From assembly GCF_963667735.1 (NCBI RefSeq), contig NZ_OY763919.1, forward strand, positions 1,923,539-1,987,538: DNA of 64,000 bases. The letters run 5' to 3'. Of the stretch, positions 36,751 through 46,854 are shown in pieces (position 1 is the stretch's first letter; the number at the start of each line of letters is the position of its first letter). Under the pieces are notes generated by a model that saw only the letters and a list, made by a program, of their open reading frames with translations, did not search any database and had not been told where the DNA came from. Both the position numbers and the translations under genes were made by a program. This DNA comes from an uncultured Methanoregula sp. (GTDB taxonomy: Archaea > Halobacteriota > Methanomicrobia > Methanomicrobiales > Methanospirillaceae).

Positions 36751-39252
36751 TCAGATACATTTCACCCCGAGCCACCTGCCCAGTTCAGAAAACCGGGAGA
36801 TCCACAGGACTGCCCGGGCATCGCCCTTCTCTGCCCTGCGCTGCATGAACGAGAGTTGTTTTTTGCCGCAATAAAAATAATCATTCTGGGATTCCCAGAG
36901 ATCGTACCTGAGGGAGAGCGGGGAAAGGATCCTGAAGAGGTCACAGATCTCCTGCATTGCAGCAACATCATCCGGGGCGCTCGTGAGTTTCTTTGTCAGG
37001 GATGCAATCAGATTCGAAGCGGTAAAATCCAGGGTATTTTTATCTGCTGAGAACTCCCCCCGGATCATCTCGCTGACCAGGTGCTGGATCTTCTGGCGGC
37101 TGATCTCCTTGTCCTGGAGTGCCATTTTCAAGTCTTTGTTGAGGATGTACCAGACCGGATCTTCAATCACCCGGGGAACCGGGATCCGCATCTCCCGCAT
37201 TGCATGGATGAGCGTAATCTGATCCCGGTAGATCTGCCGGAACGACGACTCCAGGTCCTCAAGCGTGGAATCCATAAGAAAGAACAGGGTCTCCCGCTGT
37301 TCATCCTTGAAAAGGTGCCAGAGCGAGTAGATCTCTGTCCCGAACTCCTTCTCCATGAGGTTTACCAGGAGCGGGATATCGTCCTGTTGTATGGCGGCTT
37401 TGAAATGATCTTTCATCTGGGCAAAGGACGCGTCACCGGAAAACGTCCGGATCCCGCCAATGAACTCATAGGTGCCGAGGTGAATTACACTGTATTCGAG
37501 TCTGTTCTCTTCACCGGTGATCTCCGACCTGAGTGCCAGCGTCCCGATAACCAGCCTTGTCTTCCCGGATTCCGCTATCTCGTGCGATTCAGCCAGTTTG
37601 GTATAGCGCCGGATGGGAACGGATTCCGGATCTTTAACCAGAAGCGAGAGAGCGTAATTAAAAAGGATCCGCTTCTGGTCGACAATCGTTCTCCCGACAT
37701 AATTCCGGTAGATGGCTGCGCCATCCCCGTGTCTGGCCAGGTTGCTCTCTGCCTCGATCAGGTACGACATGAAGAGCGGCTGAAGATCGATTCCCGATAT
37801 CTCCTGTGCCAGCTGCATGGCCCTGCAGGCGTACTGCATCACCTGGACCGATTCTATACCGGAGATGTCGTCAAAGAACCAGCCGCAGGAAGTGTACATG
37901 AGCAGGGCATGCCGCTGCATCTCAAGAAGCCTGAGCACCAGGATCTTCTCCTCCCCGGTAAGAGCCCGTGCGGCATGCCGGAGAAGGAACTGTTCCCGGG
38001 CTTCCGGGGACCGGTCCAGGATGACTGCAATATAGTCGTCCCGTGCTGTCCAGGGATCCCGTACAAGCCCGGCCATCCGGGATTCATAGAGGGGGATGAG
38101 TTCATCCCGGAGCCGGTCCATGGCTTCCCGTAACCCCCGTCGCCATCTCTGGTTCCAGGTGGAGGGGGTTTTATCAACGGGTTTTTGTGTATCTCCTGAT
38201 AGGGATGGATTCTGGGGAGGATAATCATCTTCCCTGAGGGTTGTCCCCCGCGTCCTGCACCCGCAGTCGCTTCTCCACCGTTCGATCCCATGGGGGCAGC
38301 TCCAGGAGGTATTCTCCCGTATCTCCACTTCGTACACTGGCGGGTGGGCAGCCAGATATTCCCCGAAGATGGTGATGGTTGTAGTCTGTTTCTGCTGGAT
38401 GGAATACAGCGCATAGGCAAGTGCCATGTCGGCAAAGCGGTGGTGATGGCCGTAGGTCTCGCCGTCAGAGACAACGCTGATAAGGCCGGATTCCCCCATG
38501 TAACCCGGGAAGGATCCGACAATCCGGTCTGCAAATGCTTCCCCGTTCTCAAGGAGCGATCCGAAAGCCAGTTCCTGCCCGATCTTCTCTTCCATGAAAA
38601 AAACCGCAATCGACTTTCCCTCCCGGAGCCGGCAGGTGTACGGTATCGAACAGTCAAACGTATCTTTCTGTACCTCGGTCCAGCGGTTCTCATCAGGTTT
38701 TTTTACCCTCAATACTTGTGTGGGAGTGAGTATGGTATATTTGATCCCCTGATCTGCCAGCAGCTCCAGCGTTTCGAGATCAACTGCGGTTTCCGGAAGC
38801 CACATCCCCTCGGGAAACCTCCTGAAACGGAAGATGAAATCCTGGATTCCCCAGATGATCTGGGTGCGCTTGTCCCGGGTTGTGGCAAGGGGCATAATGA
38901 TGTGGTTGTACCCCTGTGCAATGGCGGAACCATGCCCGGAGAAATGTTTCATGCTCTCCTTGTCTGCATCAAGGATGGCAGAATAGACCTGCGGATTGTT
39001 CAGTTCCAGCCATGCAAGAAGGGTTGGGCCGAAATTGAAACTGATCGTCTGGTAGTTGTTGACGATATCGATGATTGTCGTGCTTGCATCGAGGATGCGG
39101 GATGCGGCATTGGGAGCATAGCATTCCGCGGTGATGCGGGCGTTCCAGTCATGGTACGGGTAGGCCGAATCTTCCACCTCCACCACCTCCGTCCAGGGAT
39201 TCTCACGCGGCGGCTGGTAAAAATGACCGTGAATACAGATATAACGACCCAT
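36751..39252 (-). CDS. GH57-family glycoside hydrolase (DUF3536-type)
   Basis: 833 residues. The start YICIHGHFYQPPRENPW is the first GH57 motif, and FNFGPTLLAWLE, GMWLPETAVD and SDGETYGHHHRFAD follow as later conserved regions. The long helical C-terminal part fits the DUF3536 architecture. Family members cut or transfer alpha-1,4 or alpha-1,6 glucosidic bonds; the exact specificity is not evident. It lies between malQ and the glucan phosphorylase, with the same direction, so an operon for glucan breakdown is likely. Confidence 0.85.
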   Translation of the reverse strand: MGRYICIHGHFYQPPRENPWTEVVEVEDSAYPYHDWNARITAECYAPNAASRILDASTTIIDIVNNYQTISFNFGPTLLAWLELNNPQVYSAILDADKESMKHFSGHGSAIAQGYNHIIMPLATTRDKRTQIIWGIQDFIFRFRRFPEGMWLPETAVDLETLELLADQGIKYTILTPTQVLRVKKPDENRWTEVQKDTFDCSIPYTCRLREGKSIAVFFMEEKIGQELAFGSLLENGEAFADRIVGSFPGYMGESGLISVVSDGETYGHHHRFADMALAYALYSIQQKQTTTITIFGEYLAAHPPVYEVEIRENTSWSCPHGIERWRSDCGCRTRGTTLREDDYPPQNPSLSGDTQKPVDKTPSTWNQRWRRGLREAMDRLRDELIPLYESRMAGLVRDPWTARDDYIAVILDRSPEAREQFLLRHAARALTGEEKILVLRLLEMQRHALLMYTSCGWFFDDISGIESVQVMQYACRAMQLAQEISGIDLQPLFMSYLIEAESNLARHGDGAAIYRNYVGRTIVDQKRILFNYALSLLVKDPESVPIRRYTKLAESHEIAESGKTRLVIGTLALRSEITGEENRLEYSVIHLGTYEFIGGIRTFSGDASFAQMKDHFKAAIQQDDIPLLVNLMEKEFGTEIYSLWHLFKDEQRETLFFLMDSTLEDLESSFRQIYRDQITLIHAMREMRIPVPRVIEDPVWYILNKDLKMALQDKEISRQKIQHLVSEMIRGEFSADKNTLDFTASNLIASLTKKLTSAPDDVAAMQEICDLFRILSPLSLRYDLWESQNDYFYCGKKQLSFMQRRAEKGDARAVLWISRFSELGRWLGVKCI

Positions 39253-39336
39253 CCACGCCTCCCCAAGTCCGGTGTTCCCCGATCACCTTACAACCGATCC
39301 TCTCGTGCAGTCCTTCCGGCAAATGCCCCTGTTTTA

Positions 39337-41523
39337 TCAAAGTTTCGGATCATACGGGAACAGTTGCTTTCTGTATTCGGCGGCTCTTTTCAGGGCAGGA
39401 TCATAGCCAAGCCGGACGTACTCTTTGAGCATGCGGCGGGCGGAGAACCGGGGGGCCGTGCACCGGATGGCCTCTTTCATCATCTTCACCCACAAGTGCG
39501 GGATCCCGTCGTCCGACTGCATATAATACAGCGGCACTACTTCGCGTTCCAGCACCCCGTACAACTGCTCGGCATCTTCGCGGTCATGGTTCTTCCGGGT
39601 GTCGGTCTCCCCAAAGGCCCAGCCGTTCTTACCGGAATAGGCCTCGGGCCACCACCCGTCCAGGACGCTCATGTGCAGAACGCCGTTCAGGGACGCTTTC
39701 ATCCCGCTCGTGCCGCAGGCTTCCAGCGGGGGGAGCGGATTATTGAGCCAGACATCCACGCCATGGACAAGATATTGTGCCATCTGCTCGCCATAATCCT
39801 CGACAAATGCGATCCTCCCCCCCAGATCCCGCTGGAGGGCGTACTTGTAGATCTTCTGGATGATGCGCTTTCCTTCCTCGTCGGCAGGATGGGCTTTCCC
39901 TGCAAAGATGATCTGGACCGGCTTCCAGGGGTTGTTTACGATCTTTTTCAACCGTTCGATATCCTGGAATATGAGATCCGCCCGTTTGTACGTGGAGAAC
40001 CGCCGGGCAAACCCGATGGTGAGAGCCGAGGGATCGAGCAGGGCACCCCCCGAGAGAACGTTCAGGGGATCCGTATTCTCCCCAACCCATTTCCGCCGCT
40101 TGTGCTCCCGGATCCTGTTGACCAGTTTTCGTTTGAGCTGGACATGGACCGACCAGAGTTCTTCATCGGGGATCTCCTGGATCATCTCCCAGAGCAGGGT
40201 TTTGTCATGCTCCGCGAGCCACTGCGGGCAGGCAGGCGAGAAGTACTTGTTGAGCAGCAGCTGCATCTTGGGATCCAGCCATGTGGGGACATGGACCCCG
40301 TTTGTTATATGCTGGATCGGGATCTTCTCTTCGGGAAGATCCGGCCAGAGTGGTCTCCACATGGAACGGGCAACCTCTCCGTGCCGTTTGCTCACGCCGT
40401 TCTTGAATGCACTCATCCTCAGGGCAAACGCTGTCATATTGAAATGGTCTTTTGACCCGGCTGGGGAATTTCCCAGGGACAAAAAAGTCTCCCGGCTGAT
40501 GCCGAGCAGGGGGTAATAGTTTTTGAAATACTTGTCCATGAGCGCATGGGGAAAGGCATCGTGACCTGCCGGGACCGGTGTATGGGTCGTGAAGATGGTT
40601 GTTTCACGCACCCTCTCGAAGGCTTCTTCAAAATTCATCTTGTCAAGGATGCTCTCCCGGATCCGCTCAAATATGGTGAACGCCGGGTGGCCTTCATTCA
40701 GGTGAACGATGGAGGGCCGCACGCCAAGCACATCCAGGATATAACTCCCCCCGATGCCCAGCACGATCTCCTGCTTGAGTCGCTGTTCGTTGTCCCCGGT
40801 GTAGAGCCGGTACGAGATAGATCGGTTGGCCGGGTCGTTCTCGGGAATATCGGTATCCATCAAAAAGAGCGGGATGGTGCCTACATCGACTTTCCAGACC
40901 GCAACATAGATCGGGGGATCGATGAAGGGAATCCGGACCACCAGCTGTTCATCGTGGTTGTAGAACACCCTCTGGATGGGGGCCGCATCGCGGTCCAGGA
41001 TCTCCTTGATATCCAGCTGCCAGCCGTCAGGTCCGATATGCTGGTGGAGATACCCCTCCGAGTACATGAAGCCGACAGCCACGAGCGGCAGGCCGAGATC
41101 GCTGGATTCCTTGAGATGATCCCCGGCCAGGAATCCCAGTCCCCCGGCATACAGGGGCAGCGAGTGCTGCAGCCCGTATTCAGCAGAGAAGTACGCGATA
41201 TTGAGATCGTGATCGCCGGAATAATTCTCGGAAAACCAGCTGTGGTTCTTGATCATCTCGTGCTGGTATCGGGACATCACGAGATCGTAATGCCTCAGGT
41301 AGACCGGGTTTTTTGAGGCTGCAAGGAGCGTTTCTTCATCCAGGGAACGGAGCATCTTCACCGGATTGTGGATACTCTCAATCCATGCCTGGGGATTGAG
41401 CCGTTTGAATACCATCTTTACTTCCGGGTTCCAGCTCCACCAGAGATTGTATGCAAGATCGACGAGCCCTGATATCCGCTCGGGAACCTGCGGGAACATT
41501 TTCCTGATCTTATCCGGTGCCAC
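39337..41523 (-). CDS. glgP: Alpha-glucan phosphorylase (GT35)
   Basis: 728 residues of the shorter, archaeal/bacterial alpha-glucan phosphorylase type. ISGLVDLAYNLWWSWNPEV, AYFSAEYGLQHSLPLYAGGLGFLAGDHLK and HLNEGHPAF are present, and the PLP lysine lies in EACGTSGMKASLNG. It releases glucose-1-phosphate from stored glucan using phosphate. It is probably the first gene of a unit with the GH57 and malQ genes (84-base gap to the GH57 gene). Confidence 0.93.
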   Translation of the reverse strand: MAPDKIRKMFPQVPERISGLVDLAYNLWWSWNPEVKMVFKRLNPQAWIESIHNPVKMLRSLDEETLLAASKNPVYLRHYDLVMSRYQHEMIKNHSWFSENYSGDHDLNIAYFSAEYGLQHSLPLYAGGLGFLAGDHLKESSDLGLPLVAVGFMYSEGYLHQHIGPDGWQLDIKEILDRDAAPIQRVFYNHDEQLVVRIPFIDPPIYVAVWKVDVGTIPLFLMDTDIPENDPANRSISYRLYTGDNEQRLKQEIVLGIGGSYILDVLGVRPSIVHLNEGHPAFTIFERIRESILDKMNFEEAFERVRETTIFTTHTPVPAGHDAFPHALMDKYFKNYYPLLGISRETFLSLGNSPAGSKDHFNMTAFALRMSAFKNGVSKRHGEVARSMWRPLWPDLPEEKIPIQHITNGVHVPTWLDPKMQLLLNKYFSPACPQWLAEHDKTLLWEMIQEIPDEELWSVHVQLKRKLVNRIREHKRRKWVGENTDPLNVLSGGALLDPSALTIGFARRFSTYKRADLIFQDIERLKKIVNNPWKPVQIIFAGKAHPADEEGKRIIQKIYKYALQRDLGGRIAFVEDYGEQMAQYLVHGVDVWLNNPLPPLEACGTSGMKASLNGVLHMSVLDGWWPEAYSGKNGWAFGETDTRKNHDREDAEQLYGVLEREVVPLYYMQSDDGIPHLWVKMMKEAIRCTAPRFSARRMLKEYVRLGYDPALKRAAEYRKQLFPYDPKL

Positions 41524-41975
41524 GGTATTCCTCAGTAGTTGTGTAGTAGTTCCAGCACCTTCTTAATGGTATGGGAAACAGGAACGTCCATGACAGAGAT
41601 GACTGCTACAGGGATAGTACGGTGGGGGATCTCTCCGTGTCAATGGTTTCTGGTGCAGATCGACACGGTTCCGCGGGAAAAAATCCCGTATGAGAATGGA
41701 TCTCCCGTCCAGATATACGGTATTTTTCCCGGACCCTCCTCCCGGAAAGAGATCTTTCTCTTTTTGTATTCTCTTTTGAAAATTGAAGATACCTTTATAT
41801 GTCTGATATTATGTTAAGTATCTGTGCTGGGCACAGGGACATCCCCTCCAAAAGACCATGCCACGGCGTACCTGATTTCACACCAACAGAACAATAATCC
41901 CGAATCCTTGATCCCGTACTTCCGTTCCAGTGGTAAAAACAGTCTGTCCCCGCGGCCTGTCTGGGAGATACTATC
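41524..41975. other. 452-base divergent region between glgP and the GH57 amylase gene
   Basis: A long gap with no supported gene. It carries a TATA box (41794-41801) for the rightward genes. Predicted short open frames in it lack ribosome binding sites and family features. It probably holds the controls of both glucan breakdown and glucan synthesis genes. Confidence 0.6.
41794..41801 (+). promoter_or_regulatory. TATA box of the amylase/glycosyltransferase genes
   Basis: TTTATATG preceded by ACC. It lies about 175 bases before the coding start, so a long leader, or a second promoter nearer the gene, is implied. Confidence 0.45.
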
Positions 41976-43430
41976 ATGCCACCTATTTGTTTTGGATTCG
42001 AGGTTCACCAGCCCTACCGGCTCAATCGGATGTTCTCACCTCAACCGAACGTGAAAAAGAAGGATCTCTTTGATCATTATTTTGATGGTCTCAACAAGGA
42101 GATCCTCTTACGCGTTGCCGAGAAGTGCTACAACCCGGCAACCCGGATCATCCTTGAGAAACTCGACGAAGGTTTTTCCTGTGCCTTCTCTCTGTCCGGT
42201 GTTGTCGTCGAGCAGTTCGACAAGTGGAGTCCCGAGACTCTCTCCCTCTTTGAAGATATTGCCCGCCATAAAAATACCGAACTGATCGGGCAGACCTATT
42301 ACCACAGCATTGCAAGCTGTTTTCCGGATAAATCCGAGTTCTGCGAGCAGGTCCGGATGCACTCCGACCTGATGTACGAGCAGTTCCGGGTCCGCCCGGT
42401 GGTTTTCGAGAATACGGAATTTACTTTCAACAACGAAGTCGCCGCAACGATCCGGGAGATGGACTTTTCCGGCATCTTTACTGAAGGGGTGGACCGGGTA
42501 CTTGGGTGGAGGAGCCCGGATTACGTGTACCGGTGCCAGAACCTCCCGGTCCTTTTGAGGAATACCAAACTCTCCGATGATATCGCATTCCGTTTTGCCA
42601 ACCGCAGCTGGGATATGTACCCGCTGACCGCTGACACGTATGCGCAATGGATTGCATCATCCTCGGGGGATATCATCAACATATTCCTGGACTTCGAGAC
42701 CTTTGGCGAACACTTCTGGAAGGAGACCGGCATCTTTGATTTCCTCAGCGCTCTCCCTGGCGAGCTGAGCGAACGCGGGGTCGAGACCCTGCTGCCATCG
42801 CAGGTGCTTGCCCGCAAGACCCCGGTGGACGAGATCGATGTCCGGGAAACCATCTCCTGGGCGGATATTGAGAAGGATACGTCGGCCTGGATGGGGAACG
42901 ACCGGCAGAAGACGGCATTCCACGCAATCCAGGCGGCCCGGCCATATGCTGTCGACAAGCCGATCTGGCGCTATCTCCAGACGAGCGATCATTTCTATTA
43001 TATGGCCTCCAAGTACGGCACGTGCGGGGAGGTGCATACCTACTTCAGCCACCACGATGCCGATGATGCCTTCAAGACCTACATGAAGGTTCTTGCTGAT
43101 TACGAGACCCGCAGCCTCCGGGTGATGAAGAACCGCCGATCGGCCAAGACCCTGCGGACCCTGTCGCCGGAGCAGGCCTTCCATTTCGCCGGGCCGACCG
43201 GTTTTATCGGCCATACTGCCTATAACCTGGACCAGTTCGAGGAATTGCTCTTTATTGTGCCGAACGATTCGATCCGGTACCATATCGAACGGGGTGATTT
43301 CGTGAACTGGATAAACGACGTGCTCGAGGATTCCTTCCTCGCCGAAAGTATTGCCGGTTTAAAAGAGCGTCATGAACTGACAAAAGCCGTAAAAGAGCGG
43401 AGGGAACTGTTATGGAGTCATTTAAGGTAG
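41976..43430 (+). CDS. GH57-family alpha-amylase
   Basis: 484 residues. Starts with ICFGFEVHQPYRLN (GH57 region 1), then GQTYYHSIASCF, FENTEFTFNN, IFTEGVD (near the nucleophile region) and IFLDFETFGEHFWKETGIFDF. The family hydrolyses alpha-1,4-glucans with a retaining mechanism. It overlaps the glycosyltransferase gene by 19 bases, which makes the pair typical of methanogen glycogen loci. No signal peptide is present, so it acts on internal glucan. Confidence 0.9.
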   Translation: MPPICFGFEVHQPYRLNRMFSPQPNVKKKDLFDHYFDGLNKEILLRVAEKCYNPATRIILEKLDEGFSCAFSLSGVVVEQFDKWSPETLSLFEDIARHKNTELIGQTYYHSIASCFPDKSEFCEQVRMHSDLMYEQFRVRPVVFENTEFTFNNEVAATIREMDFSGIFTEGVDRVLGWRSPDYVYRCQNLPVLLRNTKLSDDIAFRFANRSWDMYPLTADTYAQWIASSSGDIINIFLDFETFGEHFWKETGIFDFLSALPGELSERGVETLLPSQVLARKTPVDEIDVRETISWADIEKDTSAWMGNDRQKTAFHAIQAARPYAVDKPIWRYLQTSDHFYYMASKYGTCGEVHTYFSHHDADDAFKTYMKVLADYETRSLRVMKNRRSAKTLRTLSPEQAFHFAGPTGFIGHTAYNLDQFEELLFIVPNDSIRYHIERGDFVNWINDVLEDSFLAESIAGLKERHELTKAVKERRELLWSHLR

Positions 43431-44554
43431 CCTTCTTCTGCTGGGAATCGATGTATGCCGAGCGGGTCGGCGGCCTTGCCAATGCGGCTACGAATCTCGC
43501 TGAGACGCTCGTGAAGCAGAATCACGAAGTGCATTTCTTCACCCGGGGAAGTATCTCCGACCAGGAAGTCAATGGTGTGCATTACCACTACTGCCGGCCT
43601 TCGGGAAAAAATATTGTTGAATATTGCGACAACATGAGCCTTGGGATGGTGGACCAGTTCCGTGTCCAGGACTTGGGATCTCCGTTCGATATCCTCCATT
43701 TCCACGACTGGCACCCGATCCAGGCCCTCCATCACTTGAAGGACCGGAATACCCTCCTGACATTCCATTCAACAGAGTTCGGGAGGAACGGGAACCAGGC
43801 TGGGGACTGGTGGGAATACAAGGAGATCTCAGGGAAAGAGTGGTATGGAGGTCTTATCGCAAAACGGGTGGCTGCCGTCTCTTCCACCCTCAAGCGGGAA
43901 GTGATGCAGCTGTATAATGTTCCCGAGGATAAGTGCGATGTGATCCCGAACGGGGTGGTGCCCCGGCAATACCGGACCGAGATCGATCCGGGCGAGGTGA
44001 AGAAAGCGTACGGGATCCATCCCTACGCCCCGCTGGTTCTCTTTGTAGGCAGGCTCGTCTTCCAGAAAGGGCCTGATCTCTTTATCGAGGCAATCCGTCA
44101 GGTCTGCCAGTACCGCTGGGATGCAAAGGTGGTAGTTGCCGGTGACGGTGGGATGATGCAGTTTCTCCGCGAGCGGGCACGCGACCTCCCGGTCAATTTT
44201 GTCGGCTATATCCCGGATTCTGAATATATCCGCCTGTTGAATGCTGCCGATGTTGTGGTGATTCCCAGCCGCAATGAACCCTTCGGCCTCGTCCTCCTGG
44301 AAGCCTGGAGCGCCGAGAAAGGGGTAGTGGCCTGCAATGTCGGGGGCCTGGGGGAGAACATCGATGCTTTTGTGAACGGGATCAAGACCGAACCCACCGC
44401 GGAATCGCTTGCCTGGGGCATCAACACCATGATCAATGAACCCTGGAATGCGGGCGCCCTTGGGATGCGGGGACGGAAGAAAGTGGATCGCATGTTCCTC
44501 TGGGGACCGATAGTCCAGCGGCTGACCGACACCTACGGCCGGGTATCGGTATGA
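43412..44554 (+). CDS. GT4-type glycosyltransferase, probable glycogen synthase
   Basis: 380 residues with the two-domain GT-B fold: GGLANAATNLAETLVKQNHEVHFFT and FDILHFHDWHPI in the first half; LVLFVGRLVFQKGPDLFIEA, NAADVVVIPSRNEPFGLVLLEAWSAEKGVV in the second, with the EPFGLVLLE motif. The HDWH motif and the amylase next door point to glucan synthesis from UDP- or ADP-glucose. The exact donor is not visible. It overlaps the amylase gene, so the two are coupled. Confidence 0.85.
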   Translation: MESFKVAFFCWESMYAERVGGLANAATNLAETLVKQNHEVHFFTRGSISDQEVNGVHYHYCRPSGKNIVEYCDNMSLGMVDQFRVQDLGSPFDILHFHDWHPIQALHHLKDRNTLLTFHSTEFGRNGNQAGDWWEYKEISGKEWYGGLIAKRVAAVSSTLKREVMQLYNVPEDKCDVIPNGVVPRQYRTEIDPGEVKKAYGIHPYAPLVLFVGRLVFQKGPDLFIEAIRQVCQYRWDAKVVVAGDGGMMQFLRERARDLPVNFVGYIPDSEYIRLLNAADVVVIPSRNEPFGLVLLEAWSAEKGVVACNVGGLGENIDAFVNGIKTEPTAESLAWGINTMINEPWNAGALGMRGRKKVDRMFLWGPIVQRLTDTYGRVSV

Positions 44555-44759
44555 GTGGTGTGCCTGACATGTCGGGGCCGGGTCTCCGTTCATTTTTCCC
44601 TGCCCCGGATCAGGCAGTACAGGAAGGCCGGGAGGCCCATGGTCCAGGTTGGCCGCGTCATTATTATTTCCCGTTATTCCCGGGTGGGGAGTTGCGGTTA
44701 CCGAAAACATTCTGGAAATAAGAATCTCCTGAACAAGGATCGCAGATTAGGGCCCCCGT

Positions 44760-45728
44760 GTGAACATGCCGGTTGTGAATTTCAAGGACACCATTGCCGA
44801 GTCCCCGTACATCTTTACCATCGGTGTTGCCGGTGACAGCGGATCGGGAAAGACATCCTTCACCCGGGGGATACGGAGTATCTTCGGGAACGATCTGGTC
44901 TCGACCATTACGCTCGATGACTATCACCGTCTCGACCGGGCCGGGCGAGCGAAAGCCGGCCTGACCGCCCTTGACCCTGAAGCAAATCATCTGGACCAGC
45001 TTGAGCAGGATCTCATCCAGCTCAAACGCGGCGTTCCGGTAGAAAAACCCGTGTACAACCATGCGACCGGGATATTCGATCCACCGGTTATCTTCAGTCC
45101 GAAAAAAATTCTCATTCTCGAAGGGCTGCATACCCTGTACACCCCCATGCTCCGGAAATACCTGGATTTTACCCTGTTTGTCGACCCGGTAAAGCAGGTG
45201 AAGTACGACTGGAAGATCCGCCGCGACATGAAAAAACGCGGGTACTCGCGGGACCAGGTTATCGGGGAGATATCCCGGCGTGAACCGGATTACCTGAAGT
45301 ATATCTACCCGCAGAAGGAGTTTGCCGATGCGGTGATCGGCATAGACTATTCCCGTTACGGCCAAAACCTGGGGGAAGAGCGCAATGTGTACCAGATAAC
45401 CCTTGTGCAGAACCGGATGAGACATACCATCGAGAACATCGATCTCTCCCTGGACCTTTACTCAATCCTCTCCCTCTCCGAGCGGAATTTTGCCCTTCTG
45501 TTCGAGACGAGCGTTCATGACGGAGAACGCATGGGTCATCTCATCATCGACGGGGAACTCAGCGAGCACGTGGTCAAGAAGCTGGAACGGAGCATTGAGC
45601 GACAGACCCGGGTCCGCCCGATCTCCCTGTTCAAGAACCGGCACTATGTGACGGCCGGGGATCTTGCGCAATTGATCCTCTGCTGGCGGATCATCCACCG
45701 GCGGATCTTTATGGAGACGAGCCGGTGA
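44760..45728 (+). CDS. prk: Archaeal phosphoribulokinase
   Basis: 322 residues from a GTG start with AGGG seven bases upstream; an ATG two codons later is also possible. The P-loop is GVAGDSGSGKTSFTRG, then TLDDYHRLDR, YNHATGIFDPP and LILEGLHTLYTP, as in phosphoribulokinase and uridine kinase. Archaeal forms of this length convert ribulose-5-phosphate to ribulose-1,5-bisphosphate. In Methanospirillum this step is part of a reductive hexulose-phosphate pathway with a Rubisco, which is not in the window. Its position next to phosphofructokinase and FBP enzymes fits carbon assimilation. Confidence 0.88.
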   Translation: MNMPVVNFKDTIAESPYIFTIGVAGDSGSGKTSFTRGIRSIFGNDLVSTITLDDYHRLDRAGRAKAGLTALDPEANHLDQLEQDLIQLKRGVPVEKPVYNHATGIFDPPVIFSPKKILILEGLHTLYTPMLRKYLDFTLFVDPVKQVKYDWKIRRDMKKRGYSRDQVIGEISRREPDYLKYIYPQKEFADAVIGIDYSRYGQNLGEERNVYQITLVQNRMRHTIENIDLSLDLYSILSLSERNFALLFETSVHDGERMGHLIIDGELSEHVVKKLERSIERQTRVRPISLFKNRHYVTAGDLAQLILCWRIIHRRIFMETSR

Positions 45729-45813
45729 TTCGTATGAGCGGAGTACGCCGGGCCCGGGTGAGAGGAATGAACATATACATTGACAGGATATCATCAACAC
45801 AGGAGAAAAAGCC

Positions 45814-46854
45814 GTGAAGACGATCGGTGTGCTGACCGGGGGAGGAGACTGTCCGGGACTCAATGCGGTGATCCGGGCGGTGGTCCGGGCAGGGATCAGG
45901 TACGATTACGAGACGCTTGGGATACGTAACGGGTGGCAGGGACTCATCGAGGGGGACGTTGAACCGCTGACGGATTTCTCGGTCTCCGGCATCCTTCCCA
46001 AAGGGGGGACGATCCTTGGCACATCCCGGACCAATCCCCTCGCAAACAAGGCTGATTTCCAGAAGATCCAGCACAACATGAAAAAATACGGGCTTCACGC
46101 ACTTGTTGTGATCGGGGGCGACGGGACCCTCTCTGCAGCCCGCGATGTTGCAAAGGAGGGCATACCGCTCGTTGGTGTCCCCAAGACCATTGATAACGAT
46201 ATCGGGGGCACCGATGTCACGTTCGGGTTTGACACCGCGGTCTCGATCGTTACCGAGGCGATCGACCGGCTCCATACAACGGCTGAGTCGCACCACCGGG
46301 TCATTGTTGTCGAGGTGATGGGACGCAATGTCGGCTGGATTGCCTTAACTGCCGGGATTGCCGGTGGTGCCGATGCGATCCTCATCCCGGAGGTGCATTT
46401 CACTCTTGAAGAGGTCTGTGCCAAACTCCGGGCCCGGTACGAGGCAGGCAAGAAGTTCTCGATCGTGGTCATTGCAGAAGGAGCCCACCGGGAGGATATC
46501 GGTGAACATCCCGTACCCGAACATGCCCGGGATGAATGCGGGCACGAGAAGTTCGTTGGCGTGGGAAACCTGCTCGGGAAAGAGCTGGAGAAGTGCCTGG
46601 GGGTAGAGACCCGCGTCACAACGCTCGGGCATGTCCAGCGGGGAGGCTCGCCTACCGCGTACGACCGGGTGCTTGCCACCCGATTCGGGGTTGCCGCCGT
46701 GGAGCTGATCCGTGACGGGGAGTTCGGCAAGATGGTTGCCCTGCAATCGAACCGTATAACTTCTATCACGCTCGAGTCTGCAGTCCGTCAGCTCAAGACC
46801 GTCGATCCTGAATTCTATGATCTTGCGATGACTGTGATTGGCGGGAAAAAATGA
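45814..46854 (+). CDS. pfkA: 6-phosphofructokinase (PfkA family)
   Basis: 346 residues from a GTG with AGGAGAAA before it. It has GVLTGGGDCPGLNAVIRA, VVIGGDGTL and GVPKTIDNDIGGTD, then EVMGRNVGWIAL and HVQRGGSPTAYDR. Glycine in GGDGT is the residue seen in ATP-using enzymes, while the lysine in PKTIDND is usually seen in pyrophosphate-using or mixed group III members. This combination is known in group III ATP-dependent enzymes. It phosphorylates fructose-6-phosphate. It overlaps the isomerase gene by four bases. Confidence 0.88.
   Translation: MKTIGVLTGGGDCPGLNAVIRAVVRAGIRYDYETLGIRNGWQGLIEGDVEPLTDFSVSGILPKGGTILGTSRTNPLANKADFQKIQHNMKKYGLHALVVIGGDGTLSAARDVAKEGIPLVGVPKTIDNDIGGTDVTFGFDTAVSIVTEAIDRLHTTAESHHRVIVVEVMGRNVGWIALTAGIAGGADAILIPEVHFTLEEVCAKLRARYEAGKKFSIVVIAEGAHREDIGEHPVPEHARDECGHEKFVGVGNLLGKELEKCLGVETRVTTLGHVQRGGSPTAYDRVLATRFGVAAVELIRDGEFGKMVALQSNRITSITLESAVRQLKTVDPEFYDLAMTVIGGKK

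Noticed and set aside
41539..41817. A 92-codon forward frame in the glgP-amylase gap
   Set aside because: Overlaps the TATA box region, has no good ribosome binding site, and composition is unlike the surrounding genes.
44555..44836. A 93-codon frame before prk
   Set aside because: Overlaps the prk start, no family features, no ribosome binding site.
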